A stretch of DNA of 64,000 nucleotides, taken from the NCBI GenBank assembly GCA_045579705.1, contig JAZNMP010000007.1, forward strand, positions 1 through 64,000, written 5' to 3'. Shown in pieces: positions 1 through 8,451 of this stretch. The first letter of the stretch is position 1; each line of letters begins with the position of its first letter. The DNA is from Lachnocurva sp045579705 (GTDB lineage Bacteria; Bacillota; Clostridia; Lachnospirales; Lachnospiraceae). A program made the translations under genes and the position numbers. The notes beneath the pieces were generated by a model. The model saw nothing but the letters and a program-made list of their open reading frames with translations. It made no database searches and was not told where the DNA came from.

Positions 1-138
1 GTGTATTTATGTCTTAAACATAAATTCGCTTGTTGATTCTTTTGGAATCTTTCAAGGTTGTTTCACTGTTCAATTATCAAGGAACTTTGTGCTTCGTTTG
101 AACCGTTGTCTTAACTGCTCTCCCGCAGCGCAGGTAAT
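1..138 (-). other. Leader-like region, probably of an rRNA operon to the left
   Basis: No gene is seen here. Read on the minus strand, it lies downstream of a strong promoter and contains a TTGATAATTGAACAGTG stretch followed by CCTTGAAAG, which resembles the boxA-type leader before 16S rRNA in clostridia. A small hairpin (TTTATGT/ACATAAA) lies near positions 6-23. The rRNA gene itself would be outside the window, so this is inference from the leader and promoter only. Confidence 0.5.
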
Positions 139-167
139 ATAATATCAAACAGCCCCCTGTGTGTCAA
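139..167 (-). promoter_or_regulatory. Strong sigma-A promoter pointing left
   Basis: On the minus strand, TTGACA (162-167) is followed by a 17-base spacer and TATTAT (139-144). This near-consensus promoter points away from the CvpA-like gene and out of the window, and fits transcription of an rRNA or tRNA operon. Confidence 0.75.
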
Positions 168-185
168 CAACAAATTTAAACTTTT

Positions 186-890
186 TTAAAAAATATTTAA
201 AAACGGATTTAAATCGTTGATTTCAGTAAGCACAGAACTGCTCTGAACCTGCTTGTTTAAGGCGTTACCGGCATCTGTTGCTGAAAAACACTGAATCAAA
301 AATATCGTAATCCAAATGAGAATTATGCTTTCTATGAAGCCCATAAAAGCTCCAACTATTTTCGAAGTTCCGTGAATTATCGGAAGATGTCCCAAAATAC
401 TCAAAAGAATTCTAAACATTCCAAGTACAAATGATGCGAGAATTAACGTCAGCAGGATGGCAATTCCCTTCAACAACAAATCTTCTACTGTCCCGACTAA
501 CGCTTCATGAGTTTTACGTTCTACAACTTCTGCAGAATCTTTTGCCAAATCAATCTTTGAAAGTTCCTCAACCAAAACTTTTCTTATAAAGAAAGGAAGC
601 TCATCAGCACTTCCATCCACTAGCGAAACAGAATCCTTAGGATTTTCTGATTGCTCCCTGGCTTTTTCTTCTCGATTATTAACATATCGCTCTGCAACTG
701 TATGCGTCTTATCGCGTACATTATCCCGGTTCTTTAAATACGAAAGCACCAACGGATTCAACTGCGTAATCAACAAGCATATACACGCACACTCAATCAG
801 CCCAAAGAACATCCTCAGTATGCCTTCATGAAATCCTCTGATTACTAACAGCACTGTTATAATCAGCAGTACTATCTCTAATATGTTCAT
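186..890 (-). CDS. CvpA-family membrane protein
   Basis: This 234-residue protein begins with a hydrophobic N-terminus and a glycine-rich turn (IRGFHEGILR) typical of CvpA/colicin V production proteins. It has about four membrane segments: two at the N-terminus and two after residue 140. A charged loop of about 90 residues sits between the two pairs, longer than in classical CvpA. The family is membrane-bound and its molecular role is unsettled. The gene follows the DUF5711 gene by 7 bases in the same direction, so the two are probably co-transcribed. Confidence 0.7.
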   Translation of the reverse strand: MNILEIVLLIITVLLVIRGFHEGILRMFFGLIECACICLLITQLNPLVLSYLKNRDNVRDKTHTVAERYVNNREEKAREQSENPKDSVSLVDGSADELPFFIRKVLVEELSKIDLAKDSAEVVERKTHEALVGTVEDLLLKGIAILLTLILASFVLGMFRILLSILGHLPIIHGTSKIVGAFMGFIESIILIWITIFLIQCFSATDAGNALNKQVQSSSVLTEINDLNPFLNIF

Positions 891-897
891 ATCATCC

Positions 898-2166
898 TCA
901 TTCGTTGCTCAACTTAACGTGCTGTACAGAGTCAGATCTAACAAAATAGAATTCTCTGCCTGCCCTCTTATTTATAACATCATATATTTCATCGTCATCA
1001 TTAATATAGAAACGATTCATACCAAACAGACTCACAAACTCGAGTTTATGACCATCACTAATCATAACCTCATTATCCTTCATCAGCTCAATATCTCTAT
1101 ATTCAAAATCAATTTTTTTCGAATAACGTTTAAATCCGCGATAAGTATAGACTTTAAGAACATTATTAACCGTGCCGTTCTCATCTTCTTCGGGAACTAC
1201 ATAGCCAAAGAACTTGTCATTATGTATCACAGACTTCATCTGCGCCCCTGGTTCAACCACCTTTTTCTCCGCAGGTTTGCTGGAATTGCTATAACATATG
1301 ATTTTATTTGATCCAAAAGCTACCGGCTTACCGCTTGCAGTAATATCGACCTCAGGTATTACGGTTCCCGTATATGTATAGGAAGAAACAATATTATCTA
1401 TAGAATTCCTTCCAGCTTTTCCAAAATTGTAAAAATTAACCTTCGATACAACAGCTCCATCTTTATATCCCAAAGAGGAAACCATCAATATTTCACCACT
1501 AGAATTAATCGCAATATCCGTAGGATATCCCGATTTATCGATATGCATTTCTCCAGAAGCCAGAGTCTCTCCCTTTTGATTATAGAGCTCTATTCTGGAC
1601 TTTAAGTCTCCCTTCATTATTACAGCTATAGTTCCACTTCCTGAAACCTCAGCTTTATATATTGGCTGATTTGTCGAAATCTCTGAAACCTTATCTGTAT
1701 CATCTAAGAGAAAAATCTTTGAACCTTCTCGATCATATATTATTACGTATTTCTCGCAAATATCTATTCTCGGATCCGACATCTCAAATCCTACATTCCA
1801 TACGACTTTCCCCGAGACATTTCTTAGAATCGCGCCGTCATTTCCATATTTAATCAATCCTCCATTAAACTCCTCAAACTTATGCGCAGAAGCATCCTTA
1901 ACTTTAATAGAAGAAACGACTTCATAATTATTATAATGACGCAACATCACTACGAGAAAGAATCCCAGAATTATTATTCCCAAAACGCAAAGAAAGCCGA
2001 CTGCCTTACGTCGCTTCGAGTCTCTCTTTTGTCTCGAAACTATGCCCAATCCGCTTTCTTCTCTCTCTTCATTCTTATACTTATCGTCAGAAGTAACTTC
2101 GTTTGGAGAAGCATTCACACCTTTCTTTATTCCACCATCTGATACAGTAAATGTAAATTTCTCCAA
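898..2166 (-). CDS. DUF5711-like membrane-anchored protein
   Basis: This 422-residue protein has a charged cytoplasmic N-terminus of about 53 residues and one membrane segment at about 55-75. The large extracytoplasmic part contains repeated beta-strand blocks of the type KIICYSNSSK and EFVSLFGMN, suggesting a beta-propeller-like fold. The architecture matches the DUF5711 family found in Lachnospiraceae, whose function is unknown. It sits between glgB and the CvpA-like gene on the same strand, probably in one transcript. The family call rests on recognition of layout and sequence style, so it is moderately certain. Confidence 0.6.
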   Translation of the reverse strand: MEKFTFTVSDGGIKKGVNASPNEVTSDDKYKNEEREESGLGIVSRQKRDSKRRKAVGFLCVLGIIILGFFLVVMLRHYNNYEVVSSIKVKDASAHKFEEFNGGLIKYGNDGAILRNVSGKVVWNVGFEMSDPRIDICEKYVIIYDREGSKIFLLDDTDKVSEISTNQPIYKAEVSGSGTIAVIMKGDLKSRIELYNQKGETLASGEMHIDKSGYPTDIAINSSGEILMVSSLGYKDGAVVSKVNFYNFGKAGRNSIDNIVSSYTYTGTVIPEVDITASGKPVAFGSNKIICYSNSSKPAEKKVVEPGAQMKSVIHNDKFFGYVVPEEDENGTVNNVLKVYTYRGFKRYSKKIDFEYRDIELMKDNEVMISDGHKLEFVSLFGMNRFYINDDDEIYDVINKRAGREFYFVRSDSVQHVKLSNE

Positions 2167-2188
2167 AACGTTACTCCTAAACTCAAAT

Positions 2189-4123
2189 CTATTTCTTTAA
2201 CTTAACCTTTGCAGCCCCTGGATAATCAAACTTAAACACGGCCACTCCATATGCCGGAAGTGAATAGCCTATCGACAGTTCTCTTCCATCACATGTTTTT
2301 TCTTCCGGAATATATGTCTTCTTTCTCTTCTCATTTTCTCCAAATTCGCTTGAATTTCCATTGAGAATCAATGTATGTTTTTCCTGACTGCACACACCAA
2401 CCCTGTAATCTTCATACGTAATCGGTGTAAAATTGATTACAAAGAGCAGGTTATCCGTTCCGTCTTTGCTCTTTCTCACGAATGAAAAAATACTCCTGTA
2501 AGAATCATCTGCATTTATCCATTCGAAGCCTTTCCATGAGCTATCCAGCTCGTAGAATGCAGGATACTTCTTATATAAATGTAACAACTTCTTCATGAAG
2601 TCATTAATCATCTTATTATGTGGATTCTCTAGCAGATACCAATCCAGTTCCTTTTTTTCGTCCCATTCATGGTATTGCGCAAAATCCTGTCCCATAAAGA
2701 TCAACTTCTTTCCCGGATGTCCCATCATAAATGCATATCCACATTTTAAGTTTTTAAACTTATCCTCTTCCAGTCCTGGCATCTTGTTGATCATAGAACA
2801 CTTCAAATGCACAACCTCGTCATGAGACAATACCAAGATATATTTTTCAGCCTCATTATAGGACATCGCAAAAGTCATCTTGTTGTGGTTATCTTTTCTA
2901 AAATATGGATCCAATTTCATATAGTCTAAGAAATCATGCATCCATCCCATATTCCATTTAAATGAGAAACAGAGTCCATCATCCTTTGCAGGTCCAGTAA
3001 CATTCGGCCAAGCGGTAGATTCCTCCGCAATCATAACAGCTCCAGGATTTCTTTCTGTAACCACACTATTTATATGTTTAAAGAATTCAACAGCTTCCAG
3101 ATTTTCATTTCCGCCAAACTGATTTGGAGTCCACTCTCCCGGTCTCTTACCATAATCCAGATAGAGCATCGATGCAACCGCATCCACGCGCAAACCATCA
3201 ATATGGTATCTCTCAACCCAATTCAAAGCACTACCAATCAGGAAATTCTTTACTTCATTTTTCCCATAGTCAAAGATCTTTGTACCCCATTCAGGATGAT
3301 CTGATTTCTTAGGATCTGTATATTCATACAAAGCCTCTCCATCAAAATTCTCGAGGCCAAATTCATCTTTCGGAAAATGCGCCGGAACCCAATCCAAGAT
3401 AACGCCGATTCCATGCGTATGCAAATAATTAACTAAATACGCAAAATCCTCACTACTTCCGTAGCGACTCGTTGGAGCGTAATATCCAGTGACCTGATAA
3501 CCCCAGGATCCATCATACGGATACTCTTCAACACCCATCAGTTCTACATGCGTATATCCCATATCTTTGACATAATCAGTCAGCGACTTTGCGAATTCCC
3601 TATAATTATAGAATCCATCATCATCTCTACCAGGGTGTCTCTTCCAAGACCCCTGATGTACTTCATATATAGATACGGGTTTTTCAAAAAAAGCTTCCTT
3701 TGATTCTTCACGTTTCTTAATCCATTTTGAATCCGTCCACTCAAAATTCCAAACCTCCGGAATACGAGAAGCTGTTCCAGGACGAAGTTCAGCCTCTTTT
3801 GCATAGGGATCCGCCTTATACAAAAGTCTGCCATCTTTAGTACGAATTAGAAATTTATACAAATCACCCGGCTTAGGTGTAGACAGGAATATTTCATAAA
3901 TTCCAATTTCCCTATCTAAAACCTTCGTCAGATAATCCTTCTCTTCGTTCCAATCATTAAAGTCTCCAATAACTGAAACAGAAGCCGCATGAGGAGCCCA
4001 TACATCAAAGAAGTAGCCTTTTTTTCCATCTACTTCTCCCGGATGTACTCCCAATTTATTATATATCTCATAATGCGTACCTTGACCGAAGAGATACATA
4101 TCATAATCCGTAAAAAAATTCAT
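2189..4123 (-). CDS. glgB: 1,4-alpha-glucan branching enzyme
   Basis: This enzyme of 644 residues cuts alpha-1,4 glucan and re-attaches the fragment as an alpha-1,6 branch during glycogen synthesis. An N-terminal CBM48 module (VWAPHAASVSVIGDFNDWN) is followed by a GH13 barrel. Region II is DGLRVDAVASMLYLDYG, with the catalytic Asp in RVD. Region III is MIAEEST, with the acid Glu, and region IV is LSHDEVVH. A C-terminal beta domain completes the family layout and the length is normal for bacterial GlgB. No other glycogen gene is in the window. Start ATG at 4123 precedes the conserved N-terminus. Confidence 0.95.
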   Translation of the reverse strand: MNFFTDYDMYLFGQGTHYEIYNKLGVHPGEVDGKKGYFFDVWAPHAASVSVIGDFNDWNEEKDYLTKVLDREIGIYEIFLSTPKPGDLYKFLIRTKDGRLLYKADPYAKEAELRPGTASRIPEVWNFEWTDSKWIKKREESKEAFFEKPVSIYEVHQGSWKRHPGRDDDGFYNYREFAKSLTDYVKDMGYTHVELMGVEEYPYDGSWGYQVTGYYAPTSRYGSSEDFAYLVNYLHTHGIGVILDWVPAHFPKDEFGLENFDGEALYEYTDPKKSDHPEWGTKIFDYGKNEVKNFLIGSALNWVERYHIDGLRVDAVASMLYLDYGKRPGEWTPNQFGGNENLEAVEFFKHINSVVTERNPGAVMIAEESTAWPNVTGPAKDDGLCFSFKWNMGWMHDFLDYMKLDPYFRKDNHNKMTFAMSYNEAEKYILVLSHDEVVHLKCSMINKMPGLEEDKFKNLKCGYAFMMGHPGKKLIFMGQDFAQYHEWDEKKELDWYLLENPHNKMINDFMKKLLHLYKKYPAFYELDSSWKGFEWINADDSYRSIFSFVRKSKDGTDNLLFVINFTPITYEDYRVGVCSQEKHTLILNGNSSEFGENEKRKKTYIPEEKTCDGRELSIGYSLPAYGVAVFKFDYPGAAKVKLKK

Positions 4124-4144
4124 CCCAAAACCTCCCCTTTTCCC

Positions 4145-7063
4145 TTACAGGAAATCTTTTTCAACTAGCATAGGTCTACCGTCTTCATCGACTTTCTTTC
4201 TATGGAAGAAGCCCTTTGAATTTGATCTGTCAATTGCTTCATCCATAATTTCAATGATGTCCTTTAGATAAAGAGGACGATCACCTCTCTGGGCTTTACT
4301 AATTCTGTCATACATTGCGAGTCTACCCATTTCGTCGACATTGTAACCTGCATCGTCAGCATATTTAATACCGAAGGTTACCAACTCATCAATTCTAAAT
4401 ACAGGAATAGAGATTCTTTCTGTAAATTTCTTTGCAAACTGAGCATACGTAGAAATCGCTCTCTCAATTCCGGCTTTATTATCTTCGAGGATTACAAGAG
4501 TACCTTCTGTATCGTTATCCATTAGTAATGATAACGAAACCTCTGTATCAAGCAACAGATCTCCAGCGCCCTCAATTACCAGACAACCACCCTTAATTCT
4601 AGAATAGAGTTCCTGTAAATCTTTGCCATTAAGTTTTTCAGCATCAATTTTTCCAATATTCTTGCCCGGCTTATCGATTTCATTCTGAAGAGTCATAATC
4701 AAAGCTTTAGCCAGAGTAGTTTTTCCACTTCCTCGTCCACCTGTGATGATAATGTTACCTCTAGCTGAAACGCCTTCTTTTAACAATCTTTCTCGAGCTC
4801 CTGTAAGTACGCTCATAATTGTTTTTTCCATATTCGGAATCGGAAGGAAGAAAGAGAACAACTCCTTTTCTTCTTCTGTCAAAGCTTGCATAGGCATCTC
4901 GTCTTCAATTGCCTCTGTCAGCACGTTTTCATCTACATTATTAACAACCTCATCTGCATTTTTTTCATCTGCAAGATGTTCGTCCAAAGGCTCTAATACA
5001 ACGGTTTTATTCAAATCATCTCTAATCTGAGAAGGTTTGCTGTTTTCCTTGCCCTTGTCTTTGGTTTCTTTAACTATCTGCTTTTCAGCATTTTTCTCTT
5101 CATTCTTGTCGATAAGAGTCTGAGCCAGAATAGATTCATCATCAGTATCTTTAACTTTAAAGTCATCAAACACTTCTGTTTTTTCTTCTACTTCAGTATC
5201 CTCTTTTGAAAGATGAAGTTCTGTCAAATCTTCTTCTGCACCAGCTTTTGGCTCTTCGGCCTTAGGTTCTTCTGGCTTTGGTTCTTCTGGTTTTGGAGCT
5301 TCTGCCTTTGGAGCTTCTGCCTTTGGATCCTCTGCCTTTGAAGCCTCTTCCTTTGAAGTTTCTACCTTTGGAGTTTCTACCTTTGCTTTAATAATCGGAG
5401 ATGGCTCAACCTTAGGTGCAACCTTAATTTCCGGCTCAACTTTCGCAGCAGCAGCCGGATTCAAAACTTTATCAATTTCCGCCTGGAGCATGCTATTTAC
5501 ATTAGACATAATCTTTGCAGCGTCCTGATAAAGCGAACTCTTTGCTTTTTCAACTTCATCCTTCGAAACCTTTGGTGGCTCCCACTCAGAAACCTTTTTC
5601 TCCTTGCTCTCCTCCGGCTTCTTTACAGCTTTATCTGATGTTTCAGGATTTCCTTCTTTATCTATTACCGGAACCTCCAAGCCTACTCCTTCAGCTTTTC
5701 CTTCTTCATCAAACTTAGGAATTGCGAATGTAACACCCTTCTTCCATTCAGTATCCTGAGGCTTATCCTCTAATACCTCCTCTTTCTCCGGTTTTACTTC
5801 AGGCACTTCCTCTTTCTTTGGTTTTATTTCAGGCACTACCTCTTCATCAGGCTGTGACTCCTCCTGAGATAAGATTTCATCTTTCATCAAAAACTGAGGT
5901 TCTACACCGGCATCGAGAAGCGGTTTTGCTTTTTCAAGTCTATCCATAATATGGTTAGCTTTCTTAAGCGCGATTTCCTTTGACTTCTCTAGTCTCTCCT
6001 GTGCAGACTCTTCCAAGGCAGCCTGAGCAGCTCTGGAAGTTTTTTCCCAGTTAGACAAAACATCTTCTATACTCATCTGTCCAGCGATCTGTGTTTCCTG
6101 AACAGTTTCTGTTGGAAGAGCCAGGCTCAGCTGTCCATCATATTCTTCCTCCAGGAAGTGTTTATAATGATCCATCAGCGACTGCTCCTGATTGTCCACA
6201 GTCTCTTCCTTTGCAGTATCATCAGTCATCGTCAGATATGGAAGCTCACCTACCAAATCCTGGATATTTTCTAATGTTTCGTTTACTTCGCCCGCTTCTG
6301 TAGCGTGCATAATCTCATCAATATTCTTCTTAATTTCAGCCTGAAGATTTACCGTATCAAACTTGTGCGGATTTGCTTTCGGTTCAGGTATTTCTCTCTT
6401 TATGACAGGGGATTTCTTTATTTCCTGCTCTTTAGCCAACACATTTCCGCTTATAGAACGATACTGTTCCTGCTGTTCGTTAGACAGCGGCTGATATAAC
6501 ATCTTTAGTTCGAGAGCCTTCTGAACAAAGATTCCATCTCCATAATACAGAGCAACTTCGTCGCACATCTCGATACATTTATCAACCTGACCAGTCTTGT
6601 GATATAAAAATGCAAGCTGATATGCCCACTCATCTATAAATTCGCTATTCTTCAGTTCTTCCAGAATTCCTATCAGAGTATATTCATCAGCGCCTCTTTT
6701 TTCCGCAAGGTAATACTTCAAAACGTACTTCTGGAAATCATGTGGTGCGATATCCACGAAATCATCATAATACTCTCTCGCTTCTTCAAGTTCACCTGTG
6801 CGCGCACAAAGCAGACAGAGATTAAATAATACAACTCTGCCTATCGGAGATCTGTCGTGTGCCATCATCAACAAATCTTTCGCGTCTTCTATTTTTCCTA
6901 GACTTTCATACAGCTGACTTGCCTGAACTATAGCACTGATATTATGAATCTTTCTCCAGTTGAGATTGTCTAGAATATCGAGAGCATCTGCTTCTCTTCC
7001 CTCTTTAACTAATTCAACCGCGCTTTTTATTTCTTCTCTATAATCCTGTCCGAACCCACTCAA
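4145..7063 (-). CDS. Large TPR-like / P-loop ATPase protein of unknown function
   Basis: The product has 972 residues in three parts. Residues 1 to about 210 are helical repeats resembling TPRs (ALDILDNLNW, LYESLGKIEDAKDLL). A long acidic, low-complexity linker follows; at about 555-610 it contains Pro-Lys-Ala-Glu repeats (EAPKAEAPKPEEPKPEEP). The C-terminal 230 residues form an AAA-like ATPase with Walker A GGRGSGKTT near residue 775 and a Walker B-like CLVIEGAG. No signal peptide or membrane segment is seen. It lies 21 bases upstream of glgB and may share its transcript. I do not recognise a named family; a scaffold with an ATPase module is the furthest one can go. Confidence 0.75.
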   Translation of the reverse strand: MSGFGQDYREEIKSAVELVKEGREADALDILDNLNWRKIHNISAIVQASQLYESLGKIEDAKDLLMMAHDRSPIGRVVLFNLCLLCARTGELEEAREYYDDFVDIAPHDFQKYVLKYYLAEKRGADEYTLIGILEELKNSEFIDEWAYQLAFLYHKTGQVDKCIEMCDEVALYYGDGIFVQKALELKMLYQPLSNEQQEQYRSISGNVLAKEQEIKKSPVIKREIPEPKANPHKFDTVNLQAEIKKNIDEIMHATEAGEVNETLENIQDLVGELPYLTMTDDTAKEETVDNQEQSLMDHYKHFLEEEYDGQLSLALPTETVQETQIAGQMSIEDVLSNWEKTSRAAQAALEESAQERLEKSKEIALKKANHIMDRLEKAKPLLDAGVEPQFLMKDEILSQEESQPDEEVVPEIKPKKEEVPEVKPEKEEVLEDKPQDTEWKKGVTFAIPKFDEEGKAEGVGLEVPVIDKEGNPETSDKAVKKPEESKEKKVSEWEPPKVSKDEVEKAKSSLYQDAAKIMSNVNSMLQAEIDKVLNPAAAAKVEPEIKVAPKVEPSPIIKAKVETPKVETSKEEASKAEDPKAEAPKAEAPKPEEPKPEEPKAEEPKAGAEEDLTELHLSKEDTEVEEKTEVFDDFKVKDTDDESILAQTLIDKNEEKNAEKQIVKETKDKGKENSKPSQIRDDLNKTVVLEPLDEHLADEKNADEVVNNVDENVLTEAIEDEMPMQALTEEEKELFSFFLPIPNMEKTIMSVLTGARERLLKEGVSARGNIIITGGRGSGKTTLAKALIMTLQNEIDKPGKNIGKIDAEKLNGKDLQELYSRIKGGCLVIEGAGDLLLDTEVSLSLLMDNDTEGTLVILEDNKAGIERAISTYAQFAKKFTERISIPVFRIDELVTFGIKYADDAGYNVDEMGRLAMYDRISKAQRGDRPLYLKDIIEIMDEAIDRSNSKGFFHRKKVDEDGRPMLVEKDFL

Positions 7064-7105
7064 AATAAGTCGCTCCTTTTAAACCACATCTATAAATTCA
7101 AGTTA

Positions 7106-8446
7106 TTATTTCTTTGATTTGTGTTTTGAAAGAAAGTCAAATACAGCAAACCCTTTTTTCTCATCCTCTACATCGTGATATACTAACTCGCCTTTTGCTT
7201 CGTCATATTCTCGCACATTTTCATAAACTGCCGTCTTAATAGGCAGACCCCTCTTTCTCGCCAGGTATACGAATACCTTTGAAAGAATATAATATAGAAG
7301 CGCAACAATCGGAACACCTAACAGCATTCCCATAAATCCAAAGAATCCTCCTCCCACTACGATAGCAAAGAGAACCCAGAATGCATCTACTCCTGTAGAA
7401 TCTCCTAAGATTTTAGGTCCGATTACATTTCCATCCAACTGCTGCAGAACGAGAATATAAATCAGGAAGTAAATACCCTGCATTGGATTTGTAAAAAAGA
7501 TAATCAAAACTGTCGGAACAGCTCCGATATATGGTCCAAATACCGGGATGATATTTGTAACACCTATTATAACAGAAACCAAAACCGGATATGGCCATTT
7601 AAATATAATCATGCAAGCATAACAAATGAATCCGATTATAACTGAATCAATAATCTTTCCCACGAAAAATCCGTAAAAAATTTCCTTTGCCTTTATCATT
7701 ACATCCATAATCGGATTTGCAACTCTTGAAGGAAAGATTCCAAATAGCATTTTTTTCGAAATAGATTTATATTTTTCCTTATCTATAAGGAAATAAACCG
7801 CAACAAACAGTCCAATCAAAAATGCCGCTATATATCTACCAATACCGATTACACTATCCGTAATCTGCCGGTACATTTCAGACTGTCCTTTCCAATTCAT
7901 ATACTGACTGATAAAATCCCTGAACAGAACGATAAAGTTTTCGACTTTTTTAGGATCTCTAGCCTGATCAATCTGATGAGTAAATCGTCCCTTTGTAATC
8001 TCATCTGCCCAATCCAACACATTCAGAAGCTGTTCTTCTATATGGTTATAAATATATGTGATAGTTTGTATCATCTGCGGTATTACCGATTTCAGGAACA
8101 AACTTATCAAAGCTATCATAATCAAAATTGCAACTATCGAGGAAAAAAGTCTAATCTTTTTGCCAACTCCTTCCTTATTTTTTACATGTGGAAGGATTAA
8201 TGCTTTTAATTTGTCATCAAAGAATGTCATCACAGGACTCATCAAAAATGCGATTGCAAAACCAAACACAAATGGTCTGAATACCGTAACAACCTGGTCA
8301 ATAGCCAGTTTCACGCCCTTATATCTCTTAACCGCAAAATAAAAGAGAATGACAAATACACATGCTCCGATAAACGCTCTCGTAATGAGGCGCAGTCTCC
8401 GGGCAAAGATTTCGTCGTTATTCTCTGTTCCTGTGTGATTATCCAT
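7106..8446 (-). CDS. AI-2E family transporter-like membrane protein
   Basis: This 446-residue protein has about eight membrane segments and the AI-2E/PerM family pattern. Two N-terminal helices (AFIGACVFVILFYFAV; FVFGFAIAFLMSPV) come first, then a long soluble region. The conserved C-terminal block includes IIGVTNIIPVFGPYIGAVP and a later GFFGFMGMLLGVPIVALLY. Family members export small molecules or ions; the substrate cannot be told here. A hydrophilic tail of about 45 residues follows the last helix. It is transcribed after the hydratase gene with a 5-base gap, so probably in the same operon. Confidence 0.85.
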   Translation of the reverse strand: MDNHTGTENNDEIFARRLRLITRAFIGACVFVILFYFAVKRYKGVKLAIDQVVTVFRPFVFGFAIAFLMSPVMTFFDDKLKALILPHVKNKEGVGKKIRLFSSIVAILIMIALISLFLKSVIPQMIQTITYIYNHIEEQLLNVLDWADEITKGRFTHQIDQARDPKKVENFIVLFRDFISQYMNWKGQSEMYRQITDSVIGIGRYIAAFLIGLFVAVYFLIDKEKYKSISKKMLFGIFPSRVANPIMDVMIKAKEIFYGFFVGKIIDSVIIGFICYACMIIFKWPYPVLVSVIIGVTNIIPVFGPYIGAVPTVLIIFFTNPMQGIYFLIYILVLQQLDGNVIGPKILGDSTGVDAFWVLFAIVVGGGFFGFMGMLLGVPIVALLYYILSKVFVYLARKRGLPIKTAVYENVREYDEAKGELVYHDVEDEKKGFAVFDFLSKHKSKK

Positions 8447-8451
8447 AGAAC

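Noticed and set aside
883..1311. Plus-strand ORF of 142 codons opposite the DUF5711 gene
   Set aside because: It is a shadow of a well-supported minus-strand gene, with no ribosome site.
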